DNA of 64,000 nucleotides from JABWCK01 sp043822385 (lineage in GTDB: Archaea > Micrarchaeota > Micrarchaeia > Norongarragalinales > Norongarragalinaceae), in the NCBI GenBank assembly GCA_043822385.1, contig JBDRBT010000015.1, forward strand, positions 1-64,000. Reading direction: 5' to 3'. A program made the position numbers and the translations under genes. The notes under the pieces were generated by a model, which did no database searches, was not told the origin of the DNA, and worked only from the letters and a program-made list of their open reading frames with translations. Shown here piece after piece: positions 23,302 to 31,673 of the stretch (its first letter is position 1; each line of letters starts with the position of its first letter).

Positions 23302-24525
23302 ATGGATTTAGTTATTTTAGCTGCAGGTAAAGGAAAAAGGCTTTGGCCTATTACTAATCATTACCCTAAAACCATGCTTAGGCTTTTAGAGAAACCTTTG
23401 TTGGAGTGGATTATTGCGCCTTTGTTTGATGGCGTGAACAAGGTTATTGTTGTTGTTGGCGTTCACAAAGAGAAAATAATTGATTATTTTAAGGAAACGC
23501 GTTTTGCTGAAAAAATGGTTTTCGTTGAAGACAAGGAATTAAAGGGAACTGGGAGTGCATTACTGCAAGCGAAAGAGTTTGTTTCGAGCGACTTTTTTGT
23601 TGTTAACGGAGATAACTTTTTTGATCCTAAACTATTACAGAGTTTACCTGAGGAAGCGAGTAAGGGTTTTTTTGTTGCTGGAAAGAAGGCTAGTGACGTG
23701 ACTGGTTTTGGCGCGTTAGTGTTGAAGGGTTCGAGGATTGAGCGGATTGCTGAAAAAACCGAGTCTGGCCCTGGATTGATTAATACTAACTTGTCTTTCT
23801 TGCCTAAGTCTTTCTTTTCCTTGCTTGAAGAAACCAAGTTGTCTCCACGGGGAGAATATGAATTGACTTGTGCTTTGAATTCTTTCGCTGAAAAAAATGA
23901 GTTGCGGGCTTTAGTTTTGGAAGATTACTGGAATGACGTTGGTTTTTATTGGAATTACTTGGATGCTAATGCTTTTGCTTTGGAAAACTTGCTTGAAGAA
24001 GCGGTTTTAGGTGAAGTAGAGGAAGGGGTTGTGGTTAAGGGTAGTGTTTTTGTTGGTGAGGGCAGTGTTGTGAAGGCGCCTTGCAGGATTGAAGGGCCAG
24101 TGTTTATTGGAAAGAATTGTGTTGTAGGGCCTCATGCTTTCTTGCGTGCTCATGCTTATGTTGAAGACTGTTGTCACATTGGTTCTACTGAAGTAAAAGA
24201 TAGCATTGTAATGCGTAACACTAACGCTGCTCACTTTAGTTATATTGGGGATTCAGTTGTTTGCGAGGAAGTTAATTTCGGCGCTGGAGCAAAGATTGCT
24301 AACCTGCGTTTTGATGAAAAGAGTGTTTTAGTTACTGTTGACGAAAAAACTTACGATACCGGTAGGGTGAAGTTGGGCGCGGTTGTTGGTGCTAATACGA
24401 AGCTTGGTATTGACGTGTTTGTTTCTCCGGGGAAAATAATTGGTAGCGACTGCAGAATTTACCCTAACGTGGTTGTTAAAGAAAACGTTCTTGACAACAC
24501 TAAATTAAGGGGAGATTTTGTTTGA
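23302..24525 (+). CDS. GlmU-like bifunctional sugar nucleotidyltransferase/acetyltransferase
   Basis: 407 residues. Residues 1-230 are a nucleotidyltransferase (ILAAGKGKRLWPITNHYPKT, VNGDNFFDPKLL, EDYWNDVGFYWNYLDANAFA). The rest is a left-handed beta helix of hexapeptide repeats (VFVGEGSVVKAPCRIEGPVF; NFGAGAKIANLRFDEKSV), the acetyl-CoA-binding part in archaeal GlmU homologues. By analogy with the Sulfolobus enzyme it should acetylate glucosamine-1-phosphate and form UDP-GlcNAc. Four bp from glmS and 4-bp overlap with the next gene, so it is co-translated. The order glmS-glmU-x-glmM makes a complete short pathway. Confidence 0.85.
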   Translation: MDLVILAAGKGKRLWPITNHYPKTMLRLLEKPLLEWIIAPLFDGVNKVIVVVGVHKEKIIDYFKETRFAEKMVFVEDKELKGTGSALLQAKEFVSSDFFVVNGDNFFDPKLLQSLPEEASKGFFVAGKKASDVTGFGALVLKGSRIERIAEKTESGPGLINTNLSFLPKSFFSLLEETKLSPRGEYELTCALNSFAEKNELRALVLEDYWNDVGFYWNYLDANAFALENLLEEAVLGEVEEGVVVKGSVFVGEGSVVKAPCRIEGPVFIGKNCVVGPHAFLRAHAYVEDCCHIGSTEVKDSIVMRNTNAAHFSYIGDSVVCEEVNFGAGAKIANLRFDEKSVLVTVDEKTYDTGRVKLGAVVGANTKLGIDVFVSPGKIIGSDCRIYPNVVVKENVLDNTKLRGDFV

Positions 24526-24842
24526 TCGAGTTTCTTTGTTTGTTTATTGTTAGTGATAACCAAGTTTTAGCTCAAAAACAAAACGAAAATTTAATACTTC
24601 CTTCTAAACGCGTTGTTGAAGGCGAGCCTTTAGAGCGTGCTTTAAAGAATTTTTCCGAGTCGCTTGGCTTGAAGTTAATTAGTTTCAAGAAGATTCATGA
24701 GTATTCGGTTGATGGTGCTAGAATGAATTACTTTATGATTAAAACCGAGGGAGAAGGGGAAGGCGTTTGGTTATCTAAGCCGGATTCAAACTTGCTTTCT
24801 TTGCAACAAGAGCGGGAATTAGTTAATTACTTTTTGCGGTGA
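24522..24842 (+). CDS. Degenerate Nudix-fold protein in the UDP-GlcNAc operon
   Basis: 106 residues of Nudix-like fold: CLFIVSDNQVLAQKQNENLI (strands) and ILPSKRVVEGEPLERALKNF then SESLGLKLISFKKIHEY, which aligns with the Nudix box G(5)E(7)RE(2)EE(1)G. The metal ligands REU..EE are replaced by NFSESLG, so hydrolase activity is doubtful. TTG start overlaps the stop of the GlmU-like gene, and the GlmM-like gene follows 7 bp later, so it is deeply embedded in the operon. It may act as a ligand-binding regulator; that is speculation. Confidence 0.6.
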   Translation: MIEFLCLFIVSDNQVLAQKQNENLILPSKRVVEGEPLERALKNFSESLGLKLISFKKIHEYSVDGARMNYFMIKTEGEGEGVWLSKPDSNLLSLQQERELVNYFLR

Positions 24843-24849
24843 ATTTTTT

Positions 24850-26055
24850 TTGTTTAGGGCTTACGACGTGCGTGGAAAATACGGTTCGGTAGTGACTAAA
24901 GACAATTTTTTCAAGCTGGGTAAAGCTTTGAATGAGTTTTCTAGTGAACTTGTTTTAGGAATGGATTGCAGGGAGCACAATTCTTTGCTTGCTGGCGCGT
25001 TAGCAAGTGGTTTTGATGGTGAGGAAACGTTTTTGGGTGTGAGTCCTACGCCTGCAACGTGTTTTCTTTCTGAGAAGTTAGGTGTTTGTGTTACTGCTTC
25101 TCATAATCCGGTTGGTGATGCTGGAGCTAAAATGTTTTTAGAAAAAAAGCCTTTTTTCGAGGAGCAAATGTTTTCTTTGAACGCTAAGTATAGTGCTGAA
25201 AAAGCGCGTTCTTTTAAGGGTGTTGAGTTAGTGCAAAAAGACTTGCTTGATGAGTATGTTTATGCGTTGCCTTCTTGCGAAGCTGGTGTTTTTGATTTAG
25301 CTGGCGGTGCAGTTACTTCTTTAAAGCGTGTTTTTCCGCGAACTATTTTTTCCGAACCTGACGCTAGGTTCGAAAAGCACTCTCCTGAACCTACTAAAGC
25401 GGCGTTGAGTGAATTAATTGCTCTTTCAAAACGCGAGAATTGTCTTGGTTTTGCTTTCGATGGCGATGGAGATAGGTTGTCAGTAGTTGATTCCGGCGAG
25501 TTTGTTTTGCCTAGTGTTTTAGTTGCTTTTATTGCAAAGAATTTCTTGAAGAAGAACGACGGAATTGTTTTAACTATTGATTTTCCGGAGGAATTGTTTT
25601 CTTTACTGCGTGATTCAGGGTTTAAAGTGTTTGAATCGCGTGTTGGTGACGTGTTTGTTTTAGAAAAGGCGTTGAAAGAAAAAGCAGTGTTTTCTGCTGA
25701 GGTTGGGGGGCATTATTCCTTCCTTGATTTCATGCCTCATTCTGATGGCGTGTATGCGGCTAGCTTGCTTTCAAGAGTGAAGCCAGGAAGTATTGCTTCT
25801 TGCGTTGAATTCAAGCGTTTTACGTTGTATGATGCTTTTCCTGGCTTGTTTGACTTGACTGCTTTCAAAGAGAGCGCGCTTGCTTTGAATCCTGTTGAAA
25901 CTAGTTTTATTGACGGAGTTAAAGCCGTTTTCGAGGATTATTCTTTCCTTGTTAGGCATTCGAATACTCAAGAAAAAACACGGGTAATGATTGAAGCTGA
26001 AACGCGAGAAAAAGCATTAAGCGTTTTAAAGCTAATAACGAGTTTTTTTGTTTGA
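24850..26055 (+). CDS. Phosphoglucosamine mutase / phosphohexomutase (GlmM-like)
   Basis: 401 residues of the alpha-D-phosphohexomutase family. Catalytic phosphoserine loop VTASHNPVGDAGAKMF (residues about 82-97), metal loop FAFDGDGDRLSVVD and sugar-binding loop VFSAEVGGHYSFLDF are intact; the last phosphate-binding loop is seen as VRHSNTQEKTRVMIEAET. TTG start. Shorter than typical (about 450) with a reduced first domain. In context it converts GlcN-6-P from GlmS to GlcN-1-P for the GlmU-like enzyme. The second phosphohexomutase at 47.9 kb serves a different sugar cluster. Confidence 0.87.
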   Translation: MFRAYDVRGKYGSVVTKDNFFKLGKALNEFSSELVLGMDCREHNSLLAGALASGFDGEETFLGVSPTPATCFLSEKLGVCVTASHNPVGDAGAKMFLEKKPFFEEQMFSLNAKYSAEKARSFKGVELVQKDLLDEYVYALPSCEAGVFDLAGGAVTSLKRVFPRTIFSEPDARFEKHSPEPTKAALSELIALSKRENCLGFAFDGDGDRLSVVDSGEFVLPSVLVAFIAKNFLKKNDGIVLTIDFPEELFSLLRDSGFKVFESRVGDVFVLEKALKEKAVFSAEVGGHYSFLDFMPHSDGVYAASLLSRVKPGSIASCVEFKRFTLYDAFPGLFDLTAFKESALALNPVETSFIDGVKAVFEDYSFLVRHSNTQEKTRVMIEAETREKALSVLKLITSFFV

Positions 26056-26110
26056 TCCTGCTTGTTTTAAAACTCTCTTTTTCTAATTTTTGAAAGCGGG
26101 TGTTAAAATA

Positions 26111-27061
26111 ATGTTTTCTAGCAAGCGGTTTATTCGTGAAACAAGCAAGGAGTTAAAAAAATATAAAGGCAAGGCGATAATTGCTGTTTCAGGCGGTGTT
26201 GATTCTACTGTTGCTTGTGCTTTAGTTTACAAAGCGTTCAGGAATAGGTTGAAAGCGGTTTTTGTTGATACTGGCTTGTTAAGGAAAGGCGAGGTTCAGG
26301 AGGTAGTTTCTAAATTCAAGAAACTCAAAATGCGAGTTAAAGTAGTTGATGCTAAGAAAAAATTCTTGACTGCTTTGAAGGGAGTAACTGAACCTGAAAA
26401 AAAGAGAAAAATTATCGGCAAGGTTTTCATAGATATTTTCAATAAGGAAGCAAAGTCTTTTGGCGCTAAGTACTTAGTGCAAGGCACTATTGCGCCTGAC
26501 TGGATTGAAAGCGGTTTCGGAATTAGGGATACTATAAAGAGTCACCACAACGTGGGTGGCTTGCCTAAGAGAATGAAGCTAGAATTAATAGAACCGTTGC
26601 GCGACTTGTACAAAGATGAAGTAAGGCGTATTGCGCGAGAGTTAAACGTGTTGTCTACTCACTTTTGGGCTCAACCGTTTCCTGGTCCTGGCTTGGCTAT
26701 ACGCATTTTAGGGGAAGTAACTCCTGAAAAATTGTTTTTATGCAAGGAATCTAACGCGATTGTTTGTTCGGAAATTTTTTCTTCATTCAAGCGTAAAGAA
26801 ATCAAGGCTCTGCCGTGGCAGTATTTTGCGGTAGTATTGAATTCAAAGAGCGTTGGCATTCAAGGCGATGTTCGCGCTTACGGTTATACTGTGGCTATTC
26901 GAGCTGTTGAAGCTACGGATGGCTTGACTGCTTTGTACTCGCCGTTACCACAGAAACTACTTCAAAAAATATCGATTCGCATTACTAACGAGTTGAAGAA
27001 CGTTAATCGAATAGTTTACGACGTTACTCACAAGCCTCCAGCAAGCATCGAGTGGGAGTGA
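26111..27061 (+). CDS. guaAB: GMP synthase, ATP pyrophosphatase subunit
   Basis: 316 residues: PP-loop AIIAVSGGVDSTVACALVY near residue 30, then LVQGTIAPDWIESG, HHNVGGLPKRMKLELIEPLR and the C-terminal dimerisation domain with FPGPGLAIRILGEVTPEK and DVTHKPPASIEWE. The last is the universal GMP synthase terminus. The glutaminase is a separate gene (28.1 kb), as in archaea, with a 335-aa unknown between the two. ATG 26111 is chosen because the seven upstream residues have no similarity. It converts XMP to GMP using ammonia from the partner. Confidence 0.95.
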   Translation: MFSSKRFIRETSKELKKYKGKAIIAVSGGVDSTVACALVYKAFRNRLKAVFVDTGLLRKGEVQEVVSKFKKLKMRVKVVDAKKKFLTALKGVTEPEKKRKIIGKVFIDIFNKEAKSFGAKYLVQGTIAPDWIESGFGIRDTIKSHHNVGGLPKRMKLELIEPLRDLYKDEVRRIARELNVLSTHFWAQPFPGPGLAIRILGEVTPEKLFLCKESNAIVCSEIFSSFKRKEIKALPWQYFAVVLNSKSVGIQGDVRAYGYTVAIRAVEATDGLTALYSPLPQKLLQKISIRITNELKNVNRIVYDVTHKPPASIEWE

Positions 27062-27107
27062 TTTATATAAACTATTGTTTTTTTAGTTTGTCTTTTCATT
27101 TATTTTT

Positions 27108-28115
27108 GTGAAAAGAAGGCTTTCGCGTGAAGAAGTTATCCCTGAAGGGTACGTTACTGTTTCGGAGTTAGCGAATAAATTAGGTGTATCTTCCACTGAT
27201 TTAAGTGCGCAGGTTAGTAATGACCTAGCTCGGTTGGAGAGACTTCCTAAAGACAAGTTGAACGACCTTTTAAAAAACTGGAAGACGGATTTTCCTTACT
27301 TGGGTTTGATTAATCCTTACTACCAAAACTCCCAAATTGTTAATCCTTATGCTAACATAAAGTGGATAGTGCACGAAAAATTTGGTGCGGAAAGATTTCT
27401 TAATAGAAAAAAGAGTATTGAGCAAAAAAAAGACCTTAACCGCAAGGTAGCTGGTTTCAGGCCTGATGAGGTCCGGAGGATCCTTTCACATCCTTTTTTT
27501 TCTCAGCATGTTGTAATTATTGATGGGACGAGGTATCTAGCTCCTTCTGGACGGCGTGTTTTGGATGAATGGAGGGATTTTAAGAATAGTACTATACCTA
27601 TAGAAACCGCGAGTTCTAAGTTGGGTATATCGCGAAAAGAAGCGTTTGCCTTGTTTTCTTTACTTATCTCTGAGGGAAAATTAAAAATTCTTAAAGACCC
27701 TTCAAACGGTTTGATTTATCCTTCCGCTACGCATTTGTTGAGTTTAGAGGACCTTAAACGTTTTGACTTTAAGCAAATAAATCCTAAAATCCAGCCTAAG
27801 TTGTGGTCGCAATCTAGTACTGTCGCGCCCAGCCCGATTGATTTGAGCGAGTTAATAAGAATAAAATTGGCTACTTCTGTTTTTTCAGACGCGGAACGCG
27901 AGAAAGCCACTGATTTTATTGGTTTTTTGAAAGTAGGTTCTGTTGATGAATTAGTTTCGAAATTGACGCCAGCAATGGCCGACTTTAAAAAGAAACACCA
28001 GCTTTTTTCAGCGCAGGGGAAGAAAGTAAACCTTACGCTTTATAACGCGTTAGTTAAGTTGTTACCTATGCTTGCACCTGAAGAAAAAGAAGGTAGCTAT
28101 AAGAGAGGTAAGTGA
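27108..28115 (+). CDS. Unknown protein with helix-turn-helix-like segments, 335 aa
   Basis: Not recognised. GTG start. The N-terminus EVIPEGYVTVSELANKLGVS looks like a recognition-type HTH, and a second such segment occurs at about residues 160-190 (PIETASSKLGISRKEAFALF). The stretches between (YLGLINPYYQNSQIVNPYAN; APSGRRVLDEWRDF) are soluble and charged. It reads as a basic, DNA-binding-like protein. It lies between the two GMP synthase subunit genes and its stop overlaps the start region of the second, so it is cotranscribed with them. A regulatory role in purine synthesis is possible but not shown. Confidence 0.65.
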   Translation: MKRRLSREEVIPEGYVTVSELANKLGVSSTDLSAQVSNDLARLERLPKDKLNDLLKNWKTDFPYLGLINPYYQNSQIVNPYANIKWIVHEKFGAERFLNRKKSIEQKKDLNRKVAGFRPDEVRRILSHPFFSQHVVIIDGTRYLAPSGRRVLDEWRDFKNSTIPIETASSKLGISRKEAFALFSLLISEGKLKILKDPSNGLIYPSATHLLSLEDLKRFDFKQINPKIQPKLWSQSSTVAPSPIDLSELIRIKLATSVFSDAEREKATDFIGFLKVGSVDELVSKLTPAMADFKKKHQLFSAQGKKVNLTLYNALVKLLPMLAPEEKEGSYKRGK

Positions 28116-28120
28116 GTTTA

Positions 28121-28687
28121 ATGTTTGTTCCAGTGATTGATAATGGCTCGCAGTGGACTCACCGCATTTACCGCACGTTGCGTGACTTGAACTGCGAGTC
28201 TAAATTACTACCTAACACAGTTTCCTTGAAGGAATTGAAGGATGCCGATGCTTTAGTTCTTTCTGGTGGAGCAATGCGCGTTGCTAAAAGCGAGGAAGCA
28301 GGTGGGAATAACGAGTTGTTTTTGAAAGAGTTTTCAAAACCAATTCTCGGCGTGTGCGCTGGAATGCAAGTTATAGCTAAATTTTACGGCTCGAAAATAA
28401 TTCCCAGCAAAAAACCTGAATTCGGTAAGATTGAATTAATTATTGATGAAGCTAACGACTTGTTTCAAGGAGTGCCTAAAAAAAGCGTTGCGTGGGCTTC
28501 CCACAACGACGAGCTTAACGCGTTACCTAAAGATTGCGTTTTGTTGGCTCACAGCAAAGATGTTGCAGTGCACGCGTTCAAGCACAAAACTAATCCGGTT
28601 TACGGGACTTTGTTTCACCCTGAAGTAGAGCACACTAAGTACGGAGAAAAAATTTATTCTAATTTCGTTAAAGTTGTTAAGCGTTAA
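28121..28687 (+). CDS. guaAA: GMP synthase, glutamine amidotransferase subunit
   Basis: A class I glutamine amidotransferase of 188 residues. Catalytic triad: Cys in LGVCAGMQVIAKFYGSK, and His/Glu in LFHPEVEHTKYG. The start is ATG 28121, giving FVPVIDNGSQWTHRIYRTLR; an upstream GTG overlaps the previous stop. It supplies ammonia to the PP-loop subunit at 26.1 kb. Its 3' end overlaps the convergent thrS by 4 bp. Confidence 0.93.
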   Translation: MFVPVIDNGSQWTHRIYRTLRDLNCESKLLPNTVSLKELKDADALVLSGGAMRVAKSEEAGGNNELFLKEFSKPILGVCAGMQVIAKFYGSKIIPSKKPEFGKIELIIDEANDLFQGVPKKSVAWASHNDELNALPKDCVLLAHSKDVAVHAFKHKTNPVYGTLFHPEVEHTKYGEKIYSNFVKVVKR

Positions 28688-30597
28688 CTAAATTTTACTC
28701 GCTTGCTTAAGTAGGGACTCAAGCTTAGTTTCTCGAATGGCTCGTTTAAAGTCAAGTCTTTGACTAGGAAAGCTAGTTCTTTTACAGTCAAGTTTTCTTT
28801 AATCTTTTTTGACCTGTGAGTAACTGCTAAACTGTTTTCTTTTACTTCTCTTTCTCCAACTACTGCAATGAATGGAATCCATTCTTTTCCTGCATCGCGA
28901 ATTTTTGATTGAAGCGTGTCGTTCCTGTCATCCACGTCAACGCGGATTCTAGCTTGTCTTAATTCCGCCATTACTTGCTTGCAGTAATCAACTTGGTTGT
29001 CTGTTATTGGAATTAATCTTACCTGCGTGGGACTCAAGAATACGGGGTAGCAAGGTATTTCGCCGCGCTTGGTTTTTTCTGCTTCTTTTTCTATTATTGC
29101 GAATAAAACGCGTTCAATAGCGCCTGGAATCGATGTGTGCAAGAGGATTGGCTTCTTTTTCTTTCCGTCTGCCGCAACAAAATTCAAGTCGAAAGTATCG
29201 CAGTTTTCTACGTCAATTTGCACGGTGTTTAATCCAGATGCCTTGTCGTACTGATCAATGTAATTGAACTCGAATTTAGTAATGAAGTAAGCGTACCTTT
29301 CTTCAAATAATTCTATTAATACGGGTTTTCCTAAGTGAGCAACCATTTTTTCGTAAAAATCTTTATTTTCTTCAAAAAAGTCTTTCTGCACTCGGAAAGC
29401 AGTTTCAAATTCAATGCCAAGACTCTGGTTCCACTCGTAACACAAAAGAAATTGTTGAAAGAATTCTTTCTTGGATTCTTCTAGGTCAGCGCATAACGTG
29501 TGCATATCCGGCATAGTGAATGCACGGAGTCTCCGCAAGCCAGATACTTCCCCGCTTTGTTCCCTCCGGAAGGAATAACGTGTTAATTCAAACATTCTTA
29601 ACGGCAAGTGCTTGTAGGTTATTTGCGCGTCGTGAGTAATCAAGAATTGACCAAAGCAAGCAGCAAAACGCAGGAAAAAGAGCTTGTCATCGCTTTGAAT
29701 AACGTATTGCCTGGCTGGAAAACGATTTAAGTATTTCTTTAGTGCAGGGTGAGTAAAATCGTACATTATTGGGGTTTCTACTTCATTAGCTCCGTATTCA
29801 ACGCACCAGTCCGTAACTCTTTTTTCTAATAGTTTCTTGATTAGTTTTCCTTTAGGGTACCAACGCAAGTTTCCTGAATCGCTTCCAGGTTCTTGAGCAA
29901 CTAGTTCTTGTTCTTGCATTATTTTGTAGTGAGCTGGTTCTACTGCGTAAGAACGATTTTTCTTTTCTTCGTAATTAATGAATGTTTTTAGTTTATCGTG
30001 TTTAGAGTAATCAAACTTGTTTGAATCGAATAATTCGCCTTTCGGCGTCATTATTTTTAACTCGCTTTTTACTTTTGCTTCTTGCTTTATGCTTTCGCTT
30101 ACTAATTCTTGTCCCTTGCGTACTGTCTCGATTATTGTTTCTTTAGCGCCTAGCTTGCTGGCTTTTTCTTCCAAAGCGCCTGTTTGAATGCTTTTGCTTA
30201 ACTCAGCTAAGGGGTGTCCCTTGCATTTCAATTCGAATTCCTTGTAGTAACCAAAAGGACTCTTTTTTGCGTTTTTAGCAATTATTTTACTTAATTCGAG
30301 AAAACGGTTTAGTAATTGAATAGCGTCGCCGGGTGGAGCTAGGTTGTTAGATAAGTGAGCGTAAGGATACAAGAGCAAGTTTTCTGCTTTTACTTCTTGA
30401 AAGTTTTTCTGCACGTCTTTGACTGCTTGAAGCAAGACTGCTTCGTTGTCTCCAACTTCAAACGAAGAAAAAACTACTACCACGTTTTCTAGTTTAGCGC
30501 CTTTTTTTTCTTCCTCGCTTAATTCCGGAGCGTTCTTCAAAGCTTTTTGTTTTGGCTTGAAGGAAACGTAGTCACAATGCAATTGAAGTATTCTCAC
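28684..30597 (-). CDS. thrS: Threonyl-tRNA synthetase, archaeal type
   Basis: 637 residues. The first 140 residues are the archaeal editing domain of the D-aminoacyl-tRNA deacylase type (MRILQLHCDYVSFKPKQK; LLLYPYAHLSNNLAPPGDA), rather than the bacterial TGS/N2. The class II core follows: motif 2 RMFELTRYSFRREQSGEVSG, FTMPDMHTLCAD, and motif 3 around LLHTSIPGAIERVLFAIIE. The anticodon-binding domain at the C-terminus contains PVFLSPTQVRLIPITDNQVD. Present in full. Divergent promoters are shared with the AdoMetDC operon: a TATA-like GTTTAAATAAC on the minus strand is about 25 nt from the ATG, so the mRNA is probably leaderless. Confidence 0.95.
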   Translation of the reverse strand: MRILQLHCDYVSFKPKQKALKNAPELSEEEKKGAKLENVVVVFSSFEVGDNEAVLLQAVKDVQKNFQEVKAENLLLYPYAHLSNNLAPPGDAIQLLNRFLELSKIIAKNAKKSPFGYYKEFELKCKGHPLAELSKSIQTGALEEKASKLGAKETIIETVRKGQELVSESIKQEAKVKSELKIMTPKGELFDSNKFDYSKHDKLKTFINYEEKKNRSYAVEPAHYKIMQEQELVAQEPGSDSGNLRWYPKGKLIKKLLEKRVTDWCVEYGANEVETPIMYDFTHPALKKYLNRFPARQYVIQSDDKLFFLRFAACFGQFLITHDAQITYKHLPLRMFELTRYSFRREQSGEVSGLRRLRAFTMPDMHTLCADLEESKKEFFQQFLLCYEWNQSLGIEFETAFRVQKDFFEENKDFYEKMVAHLGKPVLIELFEERYAYFITKFEFNYIDQYDKASGLNTVQIDVENCDTFDLNFVAADGKKKKPILLHTSIPGAIERVLFAIIEKEAEKTKRGEIPCYPVFLSPTQVRLIPITDNQVDYCKQVMAELRQARIRVDVDDRNDTLQSKIRDAGKEWIPFIAVVGEREVKENSLAVTHRSKKIKENLTVKELAFLVKDLTLNEPFEKLSLSPYLSKRVKFS

Positions 30598-30652
30598 TTT
30601 TTTGAATCACCAGAGAAAAAAAGTTATTTAAACAAGATTTTGTTTGGAGTAG

Positions 30653-30660
30653 TTTATAAA
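30653..30660 (+). promoter_or_regulatory. TATA box of the AdoMetDC/deoxyhypusine synthase operon
   Basis: TTTATAAA at 30653-30660 is preceded by TTTGGAGTA, as in the glmS promoter (TTTGGAGTA before TTTAAAC at 21436-21450). Transcription should start near 30685, at the 5' arm of the leader hairpin. Confidence 0.6.
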
Positions 30661-30686
30661 CATCTTTAAACAATTAATTACTCGTG

Positions 30687-30747
30687 AAAACCAAGAAAAA
30701 AGCTTGTCCTTAACTCTTTTTTGTCTAGTTTTAATTTTCTTGGTTTT
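30687..30747 (+). promoter_or_regulatory. 13-bp leader hairpin upstream of the AdoMetDC gene
   Basis: AAAACCAAGAAAA (30687-30699) and TTTTCTTGGTTTT (30735-30747) are exact reverse complements separated by 35 nt. The 3' arm ends one base before the Shine-Dalgarno AGGTGAT of the TTG start at 30759, and the predicted transcript start lies at the 5' arm. The mRNA would thus begin with a long stem abutting the ribosome site, a plausible translational control element or ligand-sensing leader. Confidence 0.6.
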
Positions 30748-30758
30748 AAGGTGATATT

Positions 30759-31673
30759 TTGATTGACTTGCTAGTATTGTTTGCAGTGTTTTTAGTTGGC
30801 TTTTTTAGTATTGTTACTGACCGCATTGTTGACGACAAGCTCTTCTTGTTCAAGAACGCGCAGTACGTTACTGGATTAGTTTATGGAGTTTTATTAGGGT
30901 GGTTGTTGAACGCGAGTGTTGAAGTAGCTACTGTTCTTTTAGCTGTTTCTGCAGGAGTTTTTCTTGCAGGAAAGATGGACAAACACGCTCACCAAGCAGC
31001 TGCTGGCGCGGCTTTGCTGGTTTTAGGCTTGAATGGCTTTGCAGGAGCTAATGCCGTATTGTTATGCGTGTTCGTGTTATTTGGCTTGTTTGATGAGTAC
31101 GTGAATGATTTTGTTGATGAAGCCAAGCGCTTGAAAAAGAAAATTAATGCGATAGTGAACTTAATTGGGGAACACCGATTGTTGCTTGAAGCTTGTTGTT
31201 TTGCTGTAAGCGCTGTAACGGGTGAATGGCTGTATTTCTTAGTGCTTTTGAGTTACGATGTTGGTGGTTATGTTTTCGCAGAGTTTTTTGCTAGAGCGAA
31301 AATACGCGCGCAAACAGGTTCTTTAGGCCAGCACTTGGTTTTGGATTTGTATGATTGCAGTGTTAGCAAGTTGGAGAATGAAGAGTCTTTGAAAAAGTTT
31401 TTGAGCGTTCTTCCTGCAAGAATAGGAATGCGCAAGATTTCTCGTCCGTTAGTGAAGAAAGTTTCTAACCGATTGGATGAGGGTTTGTCTGGTTTCGTTT
31501 TGTTAGCTGAATCTCACGTTAGTGTTCACACTTTTCCGCGTTTGCAGTCTGTTAACGTGGATGTTTTTTCGTGCAAGCCTTTTGACTCTACTAAGGTAGT
31601 GAAGGAAGTGCAAGAGTGGTTTAAGGCGCGTAGTGTTGTTGAAAGAATTTTAAAGAGGCGTGATTTGGAATGA
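30759..31673 (+). CDS. Membrane domain fused to S-adenosylmethionine decarboxylase
   Basis: 304 residues. Residues 1-180 hold about five hydrophobic helices (DLLVLFAVFLVGFFSIVTDR, VTGLVYGVLLGWLLN, VLLAVSAGVFLAG, FLVLLSYDVGGYVFAEFF). The last 110 residues are AdoMetDC: GQHLVLDLYDCSVSKLEN, then LLAESHVSVHTFPRLQ, in which the Glu-Ser bond is the self-cleavage site that makes the pyruvoyl cofactor, then VNVDVFSCKPFD. It makes decarboxylated SAM for polyamines. A membrane domain fused to AdoMetDC is unusual. TTG start at GGTGAT; the stop overlaps the deoxyhypusine synthase start (ATGA). Confidence 0.85.
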   Translation: MIDLLVLFAVFLVGFFSIVTDRIVDDKLFLFKNAQYVTGLVYGVLLGWLLNASVEVATVLLAVSAGVFLAGKMDKHAHQAAAGAALLVLGLNGFAGANAVLLCVFVLFGLFDEYVNDFVDEAKRLKKKINAIVNLIGEHRLLLEACCFAVSAVTGEWLYFLVLLSYDVGGYVFAEFFARAKIRAQTGSLGQHLVLDLYDCSVSKLENEESLKKFLSVLPARIGMRKISRPLVKKVSNRLDEGLSGFVLLAESHVSVHTFPRLQSVNVDVFSCKPFDSTKVVKEVQEWFKARSVVERILKRRDLE

